64,000 nt of DNA from a virus. A program made the position numbers and the translations under genes. The DNA lies in the IMG/VR virus record IMGVR_UViG_3300043399_000272, positions 124,001 through 188,000 of that record. One strand, 5' to 3'. The notes below the pieces were generated by a model that saw nothing but the letters and a program-made list of their open reading frames with translations, had not been told where the DNA came from and did no database searches. This document shows positions 28,645 through 34,882 of this stretch, piece after piece; the stretch's first letter is position 1, and every line of letters starts with the position of its first letter.

Positions 28645-29528
28645 TGAAATCAAGCGAATTTATAACTGAAAATATAATTCAAGAAATAGGACGTCTAAGT
28701 AAAAGCGGCTTTGAAGGCGGCAAAGAATACCTAGACAGCTACAGTAGAGAAAAGTCTGTTCAGCCATTGCCCGGGGGTAGCGGCCTGCTGTATTCCATAA
28801 CCACCGTCAGTGGCGGCGATTTTATCATCAAGCTATGGGACAAGGACAACAAAGATCCGTTTGAGCCTACACCTATAGATGCCGAGCGCCCGTCCTTTTA
28901 TACCAGACGAGAGTGGGAACAACGCATAGAGCGTATCAAACAACGGGATGTTGACCGCAAGCGAGTATATGATAGGTCGCCTGGTAAATTGATAGGTCAA
29001 CTCACAGTAGACGATGTCGGCGGTAGTTTCCCACTGCCCGGTGCTGTACAAGTGGGCACCATCACTGTGGACGAAGATTATCGCGGCATGGGCTTGGCCA
29101 AAGCACTGTATGGCATTGTGTTGACTATCATGCGTCGACCTTTGCTAGCTGGTTCTAGCCAAACACCCGGTGGTCGTAAAAACTGGTTAAGCCTAAGTCA
29201 AATTCCCGGCGTGGAAATGAAGGGTTATTTAAAAATAGATGACTATGACCTAGAGACCCGCGATACTTCTGATGTAAGTAACGCTCGTGACAAGCGTTGG
29301 GCAGCTAATCAGAACAAACACGCGGAACAAAGAATAGATACTATCATGGGTGAACTAGGTGGACAATATATAGGCAAAGCCTCTGACCGACATTACTTTG
29401 CCTTTGACGTAAAACCTAGCACCACTAAACAAGAATTACAAGCGTATGTAGACACAAACCTAAGCAAAGTCTACGGTAGTTATAATTCAGACACTGGTCT
29501 ATATGCAGTTTGGACAGGCATAAATTGA
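28644..29528 (+). CDS. GNAT-type acetyltransferase with capsid-targeting-like N-terminus
   Basis: 294 residues. GTITVDEDYRGMGLAKALYG (~137-156) is the acetyl-CoA-binding motif A of GNAT enzymes (RGxGxA). The start MKSSEFITE matches the pattern of the T4 capsid-targeting sequence (MKTYQEFIAE), which ends in the I-x-E cleavage site of the prohead protease. This suggests an enzyme packed in the head and injected with DNA (inference). The first 450 bases are richer in G and C (CCCGGGGGTAGCGGCCTG) than neighbouring genes, a possible sign of recent transfer. Starts by TAATG overlap. Confidence 0.65.
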   Translation: MKSSEFITENIIQEIGRLSKSGFEGGKEYLDSYSREKSVQPLPGGSGLLYSITTVSGGDFIIKLWDKDNKDPFEPTPIDAERPSFYTRREWEQRIERIKQRDVDRKRVYDRSPGKLIGQLTVDDVGGSFPLPGAVQVGTITVDEDYRGMGLAKALYGIVLTIMRRPLLAGSSQTPGGRKNWLSLSQIPGVEMKGYLKIDDYDLETRDTSDVSNARDKRWAANQNKHAEQRIDTIMGELGGQYIGKASDRHYFAFDVKPSTTKQELQAYVDTNLSKVYGSYNSDTGLYAVWTGIN

Positions 29529-29541
29529 CCGGAGTAAAATA

Positions 29542-29625
29542 ATGTATGACCCAGATGACAACATGATACACTTTGCTGTGGGAATGGTAATCTGTGCTCT
29601 TGTTTTTGCATTAGTTTTAATGTAA
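29542..29625 (+). CDS. 27-residue membrane mini-protein
   Basis: ATG follows CCGGAG by 8-9 bases. MYDPDDNM, then a single hydrophobic helix (IHFAVGMVICALVFALVLM) ending at the stop. Likely an inner-membrane peptide. No family recognised. Confidence 0.45.
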   Translation: MYDPDDNMIHFAVGMVICALVFALVLM

Positions 29626-29636
29626 AATAAATAAAA

Positions 29637-29675
29637 GTTATTGCTGTATGAAGCAAAGAGAAAAGTGTTCTGGAC
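29637..29675 (+). repeat. 39-base direct repeat, copy 1 (truncated tmRNA acceptor piece)
   Basis: Identical over 39 bases to 30160-30198, the first part of the tmRNA acceptor RNA, and diverges exactly where the T-stem begins. It lacks the T-arm and CCA, so it cannot be functional. The two copies bracket the acetyltransferase-like gene at 29717-30130. It is either a relic of a tmRNA gene displaced by insertion or a recombination/integration scar. Confidence 0.85.
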
Positions 29676-29704
29676 GCAAGGCGCTTAACAGTTCTTCTAC
29701 CACG

Positions 29705-29712
29705 CATAAATA
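29705..29712 (+). promoter_or_regulatory. Late promoter box abutting the start codon
   Basis: CATAAATA ends four bases before the ATG at 29717; no Shine-Dalgarno between. Confidence 0.6.
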
Positions 29713-29716
29713 CTAG

Positions 29717-30130
29717 ATGCGTATTTCGGAAATTATCACAGAAGAAATAAATCCAGATATCCTCAATCCACATTTCCGTCACGAACAAAAGATTGGGGAT
29801 TACACCTATACTGCAACAACCAGCACCAACTATGGTCTGGAGCTAGTTGTCCAAGCGTTTGATGGTAAAAAGCAAATTGGAAAATGTGACTTTGAGATAA
29901 TTGCTGACGAAAAACCACCTCGGTTGGTCAGCAACGACACCTGGGTGGACGGCCGATACCAAGAGCAAGGTGTTGCTACCACAATGTATGCCTATGCCAA
30001 GATGTTGGGCAACGACATCGTTCCGCACGAAATACAATCGGATGCTGGCAATAGAATGTGGCGTTCTTGGCATCAAGCCAAACAATCAAAGCATATCATG
30101 CCTCGTGGGTATGATCCCTTTAAGAGTTGA
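29717..30130 (+). CDS. Small acetyltransferase-like protein with capsid-targeting-like N-terminus
   Basis: 137 residues. Start MRISEIITEEIN fits the same N-terminal pattern as the gene at 28644. VDGRYQEQGVATTMYAYAKM (~78-97) resembles GNAT motif A (Q-x-x-G-x-A), followed by a helical C-terminus. It lies between the two copies of a 39-base tmRNA-derived repeat, so it may have arrived as a cassette. Its end overlaps the -35 box of the tmRNA promoter. Confidence 0.6.
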   Translation: MRISEIITEEINPDILNPHFRHEQKIGDYTYTATTSTNYGLELVVQAFDGKKQIGKCDFEIIADEKPPRLVSNDTWVDGRYQEQGVATTMYAYAKMLGNDIVPHEIQSDAGNRMWRSWHQAKQSKHIMPRGYDPFKS

Positions 30131-30155
30131 CAACACTCAAAAATAAATATACAAT
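30127..30155 (+). promoter_or_regulatory. Sigma70 promoter of the tmRNA gene
   Basis: TTGACA at 30127-30132, 17-base spacer, TACAAT at 30150-30155. The predicted start, 30161-30163, falls at the first bases of the tmRNA acceptor piece. The spacer also contains an ATAAATA late-type box (30142-30149). Confidence 0.75.
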
Positions 30156-30159
30156 GTGA

Positions 30160-30475
30160 GTTATTGCTGTATGAAGCAAAGAGAAAAGTGTTCTGGACCC
30201 GGGTTCGACTCCCGGCATCTCCACCATAAGCACACTAGTTGGGACAAAACGGTTAGATGTTTCCTCGCAAGACGAACTCTAAGCGCCCATCTAGTTAGTG
30301 TGTTTATGATGGGGATGACTTTGGTTTTCGACAGGGCAAAGAGTAACAGAGTGGACAGCACATCAGCAACGATGTAAAAAGAAGAAAATCTATAACTGCA
30401 AACGCAGCCAATGATGAGGTATTTGCCCTAGCGGCATAATCTCTGGGGGAACTATCCCTTATAACCCAAAATAGT
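30160..30475 (+). ncRNA. ssrA: Circularly permuted two-piece tmRNA (SsrA)
   Basis: The acceptor piece comes first: T-arm CCGGG-TTCGACT-CCCGG (30199-30215), acceptor strand CATCTCC and ACCA (30216-30226). An intervening segment (30227-30310) has ends that pair over 11 bp (TAAGCACACTA with TAGTGTGTTTA). The coding piece then starts GGGGATG (30311-30317), which pairs with CATCTCC to complete a 7-bp acceptor stem with one G-U. The tag frame at 30398-30439 encodes ANAANDEVFALAA and a stop. ACAGCA (30355) can pair with TGCTGT (30165) to join the pieces. Permuted tmRNAs are known in alphaproteobacteria, cyanobacteria and some betaproteobacteria. The tag ending resembles betaproteobacterial tags. Role: ribosome rescue and proteolytic tagging. 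Confidence 0.88.
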
Positions 30476-30499
30476 AATAGGGACTCAGTCCCTATTTTT
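30476..30499 (+). terminator. Terminator after the tmRNA coding piece
   Basis: Perfect 9-bp stem AATAGGGAC / GTCCCTATT with a TCA loop, then T residues. The last codons of the opposite-strand HNH gene (stop at 30492-30494) lie inside the hairpin. Confidence 0.75.
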
Positions 30500-31118
30500 C
30501 TGGATATTGCCAAGTCCAAGACCCGTCCTCTCTATATAATCTCGTTCTGCCCTTAACCTTAGTAGATAATTTAGCGGCACCTTTTCTAGCATTTTCGGCA
30601 GCCTGAGGATTTGAAAGCCCTTTATTCCAACTACTTACTCTTGGATTTTTAATTACAAGTCTCTTGCCAATATTATTTCTAGCAGTATTTCTTGCGGCAC
30701 AAGATTGACTGCAAAAAGGCTTTTCTCGTAACGGATGATGACAAAATTCTAACTTACTAAAAATCTTTGAACACTCTAAACATAAATATTGCCTACTTTC
30801 TTTTGGTTTAGTTTTTGTTCTTTTATTTTGAACAGAAAGTAATTTTGAATGTTCTAACCTTGCTCTTTCGTAATATCTGTTGGTATAGTTCTTTTTTCTA
30901 CCCATTAGATTTACAGCATGCCATTGGGTTCCTCCGTAGATTTTTGCCAAAAGAATGTGTGCTACATAATGTTCTCTGGCTGTTAAATTAACAAGATTAT
31001 CCGGGTCACCAGTCCCGCCCATAGATTTAGGAATAATATGATGGGCTTCTTTGTATCCCTCTAACAATCTTTCTTTTGCTCTTTCTATTAACAAATTATA
31101 GTGTTTGGTGTAGTTCAT
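30492..31118 (-). CDS. HNH homing endonuclease inserted in the tmRNA locus
   Basis: 208 residues. EAHHIIPKSMGGTGDPDNLV (~22-41) is the catalytic HNH core, with NLTAREHYVAHILLAK completing it. Cysteine pairs (CLECSK, FCSQSC) suggest a zinc finger, and the Lys/Arg-rich end (RNNIGKR..., KGLSNPQAAENARKG) looks like a NUMOD-type DNA-binding part. It lies on the opposite strand between the functional tmRNA tag and a second tag end, as expected for a mobile gene that entered the tmRNA coding region. It is one of only two genes here that stop with TAG. A late box (CATAAATA, minus strand, 31124-31131) precedes its ATG. Confidence 0.85.
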   Translation of the reverse strand: MNYTKHYNLLIERAKERLLEGYKEAHHIIPKSMGGTGDPDNLVNLTAREHYVAHILLAKIYGGTQWHAVNLMGRKKNYTNRYYERARLEHSKLLSVQNKRTKTKPKESRQYLCLECSKIFSKLEFCHHPLREKPFCSQSCAARNTARNNIGKRLVIKNPRVSSWNKGLSNPQAAENARKGAAKLSTKVKGRTRLYREDGSWTWQYPEK

Positions 31119-31189
31119 AACTTTATTTATGCTTTAGCAGCCTGATAACGGCAGCTTGGGGTAAGACATACCTCGCAACAGAACCTCAG
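31119..31189 (+). ncRNA. Relic 3' end of a second tmRNA coding piece
   Basis: TAT GCT TTA GCA GCC TGA TAA (31128-31148) encodes YALAA and two stops, the classic end of an SsrA tag. It is followed by a GGGGTA/TACCTC hairpin and a terminator, parallel to the layout after the intact tag at 30398. No resume codon or upstream tRNA-like part remains on its left; the HNH gene starts 10 bases away. Best read as the original tag end displaced by the homing-gene insertion. Confidence 0.65.
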
Positions 31190-31216
31190 AAAGGGCACTA
31201 GTTGCCCTTTTCTTTT
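31190..31216 (+). terminator. Terminator of the displaced tmRNA end
   Basis: AAAGGGCA - CTAGT - TGCCCTTT hairpin followed by TCTTTT. Confidence 0.75.
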
Positions 31217-31249
31217 GTAAACAATATGTTATGCATATATACTTGCATC

Positions 31250-31558
31250 ATGAGCAATGAGCAAGCAAAATTTCTAAACTCACGCCGCCGTCATAAGACC
31301 GACGTTGCAATCGCAAGACAAGTCAGAATTGCAAAACAACACAATTTAGGCTTCAACGACAAGCCCATCAAAGAACCCCACAGATTAGCAAAACACCACA
31401 CAATGGATTGTGGTAATCCCAAATGCTTCTTGTGTGGTAATCCACGAAAATCTCATAAAGATAGATTGACTGCACAAGAGAAAAGATTGTTCCAAGATAC
31501 GGAACAAAAAAGAGACCGTCATAGCAACGGTCTAGAAAATTCTGATGGCTCAGAATAA
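31250..31558 (+). CDS. Cys-rich hypothetical protein, 102 aa
   Basis: The ATG at 31250 is chosen because an in-frame upstream start at 31202 would lie in the terminator. Basic N-terminus (RRRHKTDVAIARQVRIAKQ), then DCGNPKCFLCGNPRKSHKDR (~52-71), a CxNPxCxxCxNPR motif able to bind one zinc, then a helical charged tail. I have seen this motif in aquatic phages and bacteria as an uncharacterised protein. Function unknown. Confidence 0.6.
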   Translation: MSNEQAKFLNSRRRHKTDVAIARQVRIAKQHNLGFNDKPIKEPHRLAKHHTMDCGNPKCFLCGNPRKSHKDRLTAQEKRLFQDTEQKRDRHSNGLENSDGSE

Positions 31559-31590
31559 CATACTAAATAAATCTTTAAGAGGAAAACAAT

Positions 31591-32043
31591 ATGAAGAAAA
31601 TCGCAATCGCATCTATTATCGCTTTGGCTGCTACAGCAGCATCTGCCTTAGAAGTAGGTACATCAGTAACACGTGATTACTCAGGTGAACCTGACCGCAA
31701 CGGTGGTGGTGTTAGTCTAACACAGCGTTATGGTGCTGTCGGCGTCACTGCTGGTTTTGACCGCTTTACTAAGGGTTCAAACGACCAGGATCGTTATAGT
31801 GTTGTAGCTGGATACGACATGGCTAAAGTCGGTCGATTCACCGTGACTCCTAAATTGGGTGTAGCTTATTTGAACAACCAAGTTGGTCAAGACGGTTATG
31901 CTATGACTGCTGGTGTTGGTATTTCTACTCCTATCACTAAGCAAGTTAGTCTAGGTCTAGACCTAGCTAGTCAACGTGGTCAAGACCGTGTTAAGTCTAG
32001 TGATGGTAATACTGTCGCAGTTGGTCTAAGCTATAAGTTCTGA
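31591..32043 (+). CDS. Outer-membrane beta-barrel protein with signal peptide
   Basis: 150 residues. Signal peptide MKKIAIASIIALAATAASA, then alternating beta strands (VSLTQRYGAVGVTAGFDRF, VGRFTVTPKLGVAYL, VSLGLDLASQRG) and a C-terminal strand ending in Phe (VAVGLSYKF), the signal for BAM-dependent insertion. Likely a small barrel in the host outer membrane. A good Shine-Dalgarno (AAGAGG) precedes it and a TTCG-loop terminator follows, so it is a single-gene unit. Possible roles are receptor masking (superinfection exclusion) or permeability change (inference). Probably host-derived. Confidence 0.75.
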   Translation: MKKIAIASIIALAATAASALEVGTSVTRDYSGEPDRNGGGVSLTQRYGAVGVTAGFDRFTKGSNDQDRYSVVAGYDMAKVGRFTVTPKLGVAYLNNQVGQDGYAMTAGVGISTPITKQVSLGLDLASQRGQDRVKSSDGNTVAVGLSYKF

Positions 32044-32060
32044 TATTGAACTTCTCACAC

Positions 32061-32087
32061 AAAGGCTACTTCGGTAGCCTTTTATTT
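32061..32087 (+). terminator. Terminator after the outer-membrane protein gene
   Basis: AAAGGCTAC - TTCG - GTAGCCTTT, a 9-bp stem with a stable UUCG tetraloop, then TATTTT. Confidence 0.85.
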
Positions 32088-32103
32088 TGGCATATTTTTC
32101 AGG

Positions 32104-32121
32104 TTGTCACAGTATTGTCAC
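32104..32121 (+). promoter_or_regulatory. PHO box (PhoB site) upstream of pstS
   Basis: Two identical 7-mers, TTGTCAC - AGTA - TTGTCAC, with the 4-base spacing of PhoB sites (consensus CTGTCAT, 4 bases, CTGTCAT). TAAATA (32133-32138) starts 12 bases after the box, where a PhoB-dependent -10 element is expected. Implies that the host phosphate-starvation regulator controls the gene. Confidence 0.75.
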
Positions 32122-32167
32122 AATTCTACAAGTAAATAATTATGTGTAACACAAAGGAGAAACACAC

Positions 32168-33172
32168 ATGAAAAAACTTATTATAGGTTTATTTGCTTTC
32201 TTAATGTCAGTTGCTTATGCTGCTGATATTACAGGTGCCGGCGCTACTTTCCCTTATCCCATTTACTCTAAGTGGGCAGAAGTCTACAAGAAAGAAACAG
32301 GTGTTGGGCTTAACTATCAAAGCATCGGTAGCTCAGGTGGTATTCGACAGATTAATGCCAAAACTGTAACATTCGGTGCAAGTGATGCACCAGTAAAAAG
32401 TGAAGATTTAGATAAGAATGGACAAGTTCAGTTTCCTGCAATTATCGGAGGAACCGTTCCTGTAATTAATTTGGATGGGTTCAAACCAGGAGAACTTAAA
32501 ATTACTGGTACTGTGTTAGCAGAAATCTATTTAGGTGAGATAACAAAATGGAATGACTCTAAACTGCAAGAATTGAATCCAGGTAAGAATTTACCTAACA
32601 TAAACATAACTGTTGTACACAGAGCAGATGGTAGTGGAACAACATTTAACTTTACTGATTATCTTAATGAAGTTAGTACTAAGTGGAAAGAACAAGTAGG
32701 AAAAGGCGCTGCCGTGAAGTGGCCCGCTTCCAGTAGTGTAGGGGGCAAGGGAAACGAGGGTGTTGCTGCCAATGTCAACCGTGTCAAGGGTGCAATAGGA
32801 TATGTTGAGTATGCTTATGTTAAGAAAAACAACATGAACTTCTTACAGTTACAAAACAAAAGCGGTAGATATGTAAGTCCTGATGATTTAACATTTGCAG
32901 CCGCTGCTAGTAAAGCAGATTGGTTCAGCGTACCGGGAATGGGAATCAGTATCGTAAACCAAGTAGGAAATGATGTATGGCCTATTTCTACAGCTAGTTT
33001 TATTATCATGTATAAAAATCCAACTGACAAAAAAGCAAGTCAAGACGTTTTGAAATTTTTTGACTGGGCATTTAAGAACGGAAAGAAAGACGCAATTGAT
33101 TTAGATTACGTCCCGCTTCCTGACTCATTAACCAAACAAATTCGTGAAAGAGTTTGGAGTCAAATCAAATAA
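32168..33172 (+). CDS. pstS: Phosphate ABC transporter substrate-binding protein PstS
   Basis: 334 residues with signal peptide (MKKLIIGLFAFLMSVAYA). GAGATFPYPIYSKW, YQSIGSSGGIRQI, FGASDAPV and VVHRADGSGTTFNFTDYL are the family's phosphate-binding segments; GNEGVAANV and GAIGYVEYAY follow as in bacterial PstS. Periplasmic; would feed phosphate to the host PstCAB transporter. No transporter subunits are encoded nearby, as in cyanophages that carry pstS alone. AAAGGAG Shine-Dalgarno and a PHO box upstream. It probably raises phosphate uptake during infection. Confidence 0.93.
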   Translation: MKKLIIGLFAFLMSVAYAADITGAGATFPYPIYSKWAEVYKKETGVGLNYQSIGSSGGIRQINAKTVTFGASDAPVKSEDLDKNGQVQFPAIIGGTVPVINLDGFKPGELKITGTVLAEIYLGEITKWNDSKLQELNPGKNLPNINITVVHRADGSGTTFNFTDYLNEVSTKWKEQVGKGAAVKWPASSSVGGKGNEGVAANVNRVKGAIGYVEYAYVKKNNMNFLQLQNKSGRYVSPDDLTFAAAASKADWFSVPGMGISIVNQVGNDVWPISTASFIIMYKNPTDKKASQDVLKFFDWAFKNGKKDAIDLDYVPLPDSLTKQIRERVWSQIK

Positions 33173-33176
33173 TCGA

Positions 33177-33422
33177 CTACACTGATTGAGTAGTACCGGA
33201 ACTCGTAACCGGTTGTTTATTTAAAACAAGAGGCTCATTTTGAGCCTCTATTTCCATTCCCCATTTGAATTTTAACCATATTCGTTCGTGTATGTAATGA
33301 ACAAATGTCATTGCTATATTGATTAGTATAGCTCCTTCTAACCCAGTAAAAACGGCTGTAACAGCCGTCGCAGTAACTCTCCAACTCGCCGCTCGGGCAA
33401 CTGTCCTTGTGTGTGATTCCAT
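33177..33422 (-). CDS. DUF2061-like small membrane protein
   Basis: 81 residues from the ATG at 33422, which follows GGGAG at the right spacing; a TTG at 33434 is less likely. MESHTRTVARAASWRVTATAVTA and FVHYIHERIWLKFKWG match the pattern of DUF2061 (S-x-x-R-x-x-x-K/R-A-x-S-W-R ... HER-W ... WG). Probably one or two membrane helices. Convergent with pstS, ending 4 bases from its stop. One of two genes here ending in TAG. Host-like. Confidence 0.7.
   Translation of the reverse strand: MESHTRTVARAASWRVTATAVTAVFTGLEGAILINIAMTFVHYIHERIWLKFKWGMEIEAQNEPLVLNKQPVTSSGTTQSV
33230..33249 (+). terminator. Hairpin terminator for pstS inside the convergent gene
   Basis: GAGGCTCA - TTT - TGAGCCTC perfect stem lies 58 bases past the pstS stop, inside the 3' part of the opposite-strand gene. 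Only a weak T run follows. Confidence 0.5.
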
Positions 33423-33440
33423 AATTTCTCCCAAATCATT

Positions 33441-33549
33441 TTACTTATTATGGGTAAATTAACTATAATAGTCGCATACTTAGCACTCTGTAGACCACTA
33501 AGTAAATGTATAGAGTGCTCTAGTAAAGTGCTCTACGAAAGTATAGGAA
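33441..33549 (+). promoter_or_regulatory. Promoter and structured leader before the HNH-like gene
   Basis: A consensus -10 TATAAT (33464-33469) has a weak -35 (TTACTT, 17 bases upstream). The ~75-base leader contains an 8-bp inverted repeat, AGCACTCT with AGAGTGCT, and a direct repeat of GTGCTCT, ending at TAGGAA before the ATG at 33550. It could fold, but no known riboswitch was recognised. Confidence 0.4.
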
Positions 33550-33921
33550 ATGTCAAATTTAGGTTGTTTTACTTGTTTAAATTGTGGGAAAGTCAATCCG
33601 ATAAAGGGTCACAGTTATACAAACAAATACTGCAATAACAGTTGTCAGCAAGAACATCAAAGACGCCACAAAGCGTTTGAAAATGTTCAGCGTTGGAAAG
33701 AAAGCAAAGAGCCACAAGCCTGGGCAAAAATTCCCGATTGGATTAGGAAGTATTTGATTGATAACAGAGGGCACAAGTGTGAATCATGTAGCAATGAAAC
33801 ACACAATGGGAAAGAGATTCCACTAGATGTAACTTATCGTGATGGTGATAGTTACAATACAAAGGAAGACAACTTAATGTTGATATGCCCCAATTGTAGG
33901 GCACAGAGAAAATTTCATTAA
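33550..33921 (+). CDS. HNH-like zinc-binding protein
   Basis: 123 residues. Two cysteine pairs at the start (CFTCLNCGK, YCNNSCQQEH) and CESCSNETHNGKEIPLDVTY ... NLMLICPNCRAQ at the end form an HNH-type zinc fold. The usual His-His of the active site is replaced (PLDVTYRDGDSY), so cleavage is doubtful although N and the CxxC pairs are kept. Could be a degenerate homing endonuclease or a DNA-binding protein. Confidence 0.6.
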   Translation: MSNLGCFTCLNCGKVNPIKGHSYTNKYCNNSCQQEHQRRHKAFENVQRWKESKEPQAWAKIPDWIRKYLIDNRGHKCESCSNETHNGKEIPLDVTYRDGDSYNTKEDNLMLICPNCRAQRKFH

Positions 33922-33939
33922 CACACAAAGGAAACACAA

Positions 33940-34485
33940 ATGAAAACAATCGGCGATAAAATTACAAGTTTTGCAGTTACTGGCGTTAAGCCCGGCGCAC
34001 TTACTCCAGAGGGCGCATTCGAAACTATTACTGACAAAAGTTTCGAAGGAAAATGGAAAGTTATTGTTTACTATCCTAAGGACTTCACTTTCGTATGTCC
34101 TACTGAGATTGTTGCTTATGACAAGCTCAATGGTGACTTTAGTGACCGTGACGCAGTTCTATTGATCGGTAGTACTGACAATGAATTCTGTAAACTAGCA
34201 TGGCGTAATGCACACGCGGATCTAAAAGAGACAAACTCTTGGTCATTCGCTGATGTTGCACGTGACGAAAACAGTCTAGCACAACAACTAGGTATCTTCT
34301 ATGGTCCAGCAGGTGCGGCACTTCGTGCTACATTCATCGTTGACCCTGATAACGTTATCCAGCACGTTACAGTAAACAACTTGGACGTTGGTCGTAACCC
34401 AGATGAAACATTGCGTATTCTTGACGCATTGCAAACCGGTGAACTATGCCCATGCTCACGTCCAATCGGTGGTGAGACACTATAA
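33940..34485 (+). CDS. ahpC: Peroxiredoxin AhpC
   Basis: 181 residues. DFTFVCPTE holds the peroxidatic Cys (~53), GELCPC near the end the resolving Cys (~169); FYGPAGAALRATFIVDP and the conserved Arg are present. Typical 2-Cys peroxiredoxin reducing H2O2 and organic peroxides in the cytoplasm. AAAGGAAAC Shine-Dalgarno; overlaps the next gene by one base. No AhpF is nearby, but an AhpD-like protein is encoded 1.2 kb downstream and could be its reductant, as in mycobacteria. Probably taken from a host. Confidence 0.93.
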   Translation: MKTIGDKITSFAVTGVKPGALTPEGAFETITDKSFEGKWKVIVYYPKDFTFVCPTEIVAYDKLNGDFSDRDAVLLIGSTDNEFCKLAWRNAHADLKETNSWSFADVARDENSLAQQLGIFYGPAGAALRATFIVDPDNVIQHVTVNNLDVGRNPDETLRILDALQTGELCPCSRPIGGETL

Positions 34486-34820
34486 TGTATTATCACGCAC
34501 ACATCTACTGGCAGAATGAAGCGCAAAGGTTTGAAGCACTAAAACTAAGACAACCTTTGCAAGAGTTGGGTTGCCAACTCGGCTCGATGCATGATGAACC
34601 AATTGGTCCTCATCCTTATGCAATGTATCAAGTTAATTACAATAGCAATATTGCAGAAGACGTTGAAGAATTTCTTTCTAAAACTAAACTAGATATTCTG
34701 TTGCATGAAGATACAGGAGATGATGTGCGTGATCATACAACTGGTGCAAGGTGGATTGGGAACAAACTTACTCTAAACATTGAGTGGTTAAGAAACTATA
34801 TGAGAGGAGAAAGAAAATGA
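34485..34820 (+). CDS. DOPA 4,5-dioxygenase family protein
   Basis: 111 residues. MYYHAHIYWQ, GPHPYAMYQV and DILLHEDTGDDVRDHTTGAR follow the family pattern (H-x-H near the start, GPHP, LxHxxTGDxxxDH), with His residues that would bind Fe(II). Bacterial members are small extradiol dioxygenase-like proteins, mostly without known substrates. TAATG overlap with ahpC suggests shared expression in the oxidative-stress block. Confidence 0.8.
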   Translation: MYYHAHIYWQNEAQRFEALKLRQPLQELGCQLGSMHDEPIGPHPYAMYQVNYNSNIAEDVEEFLSKTKLDILLHEDTGDDVRDHTTGARWIGNKLTLNIEWLRNYMRGERK

Positions 34821-34882
34821 ACTTTCGTGATTTATTTGAGTATCTAAAAAGAGAACACTGCCCTACTTGTCAAGGTAAATAA
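34817..34882 (+). CDS. 21-residue CPxC micro-ORF
   Basis: MNFRDLFEYLKREHCPTCQGK, joined by ATGA overlap to the gene before and TAATG to the gene after, with AGGAGAAAG upstream. The CPTC pair could bind metal or be redox-active. It may simply be a translational coupler; existence as a stable protein is unproven. Confidence 0.4.
   Translation: MNFRDLFEYLKREHCPTCQGK

Noticed and set aside
29637-30198. 39-base repeat pair as phage attachment sites (attL/attR) of a prophage
   Set aside because: The enclosed segment is only ~0.5 kb, has no integrase, and the phage shows no lysogeny genes in this window.
30156-30377. Open frames on both strands across the tmRNA gene
   Set aside because: They cover the RNA structure (T-arm, acceptor stem, intervening segment) and show no protein features.
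33352-33368. ACGGCTG-TAA-CAGCCGT hairpin as a terminator
   Set aside because: It lies in the coding middle of the DUF2061-like gene, without a T tract on either strand.
33450-33638. Plus-strand open frame upstream of the HNH-like gene
   Set aside because: It overlaps the structured leader and the start of the better-supported gene at 33550 in another frame and has no motif.
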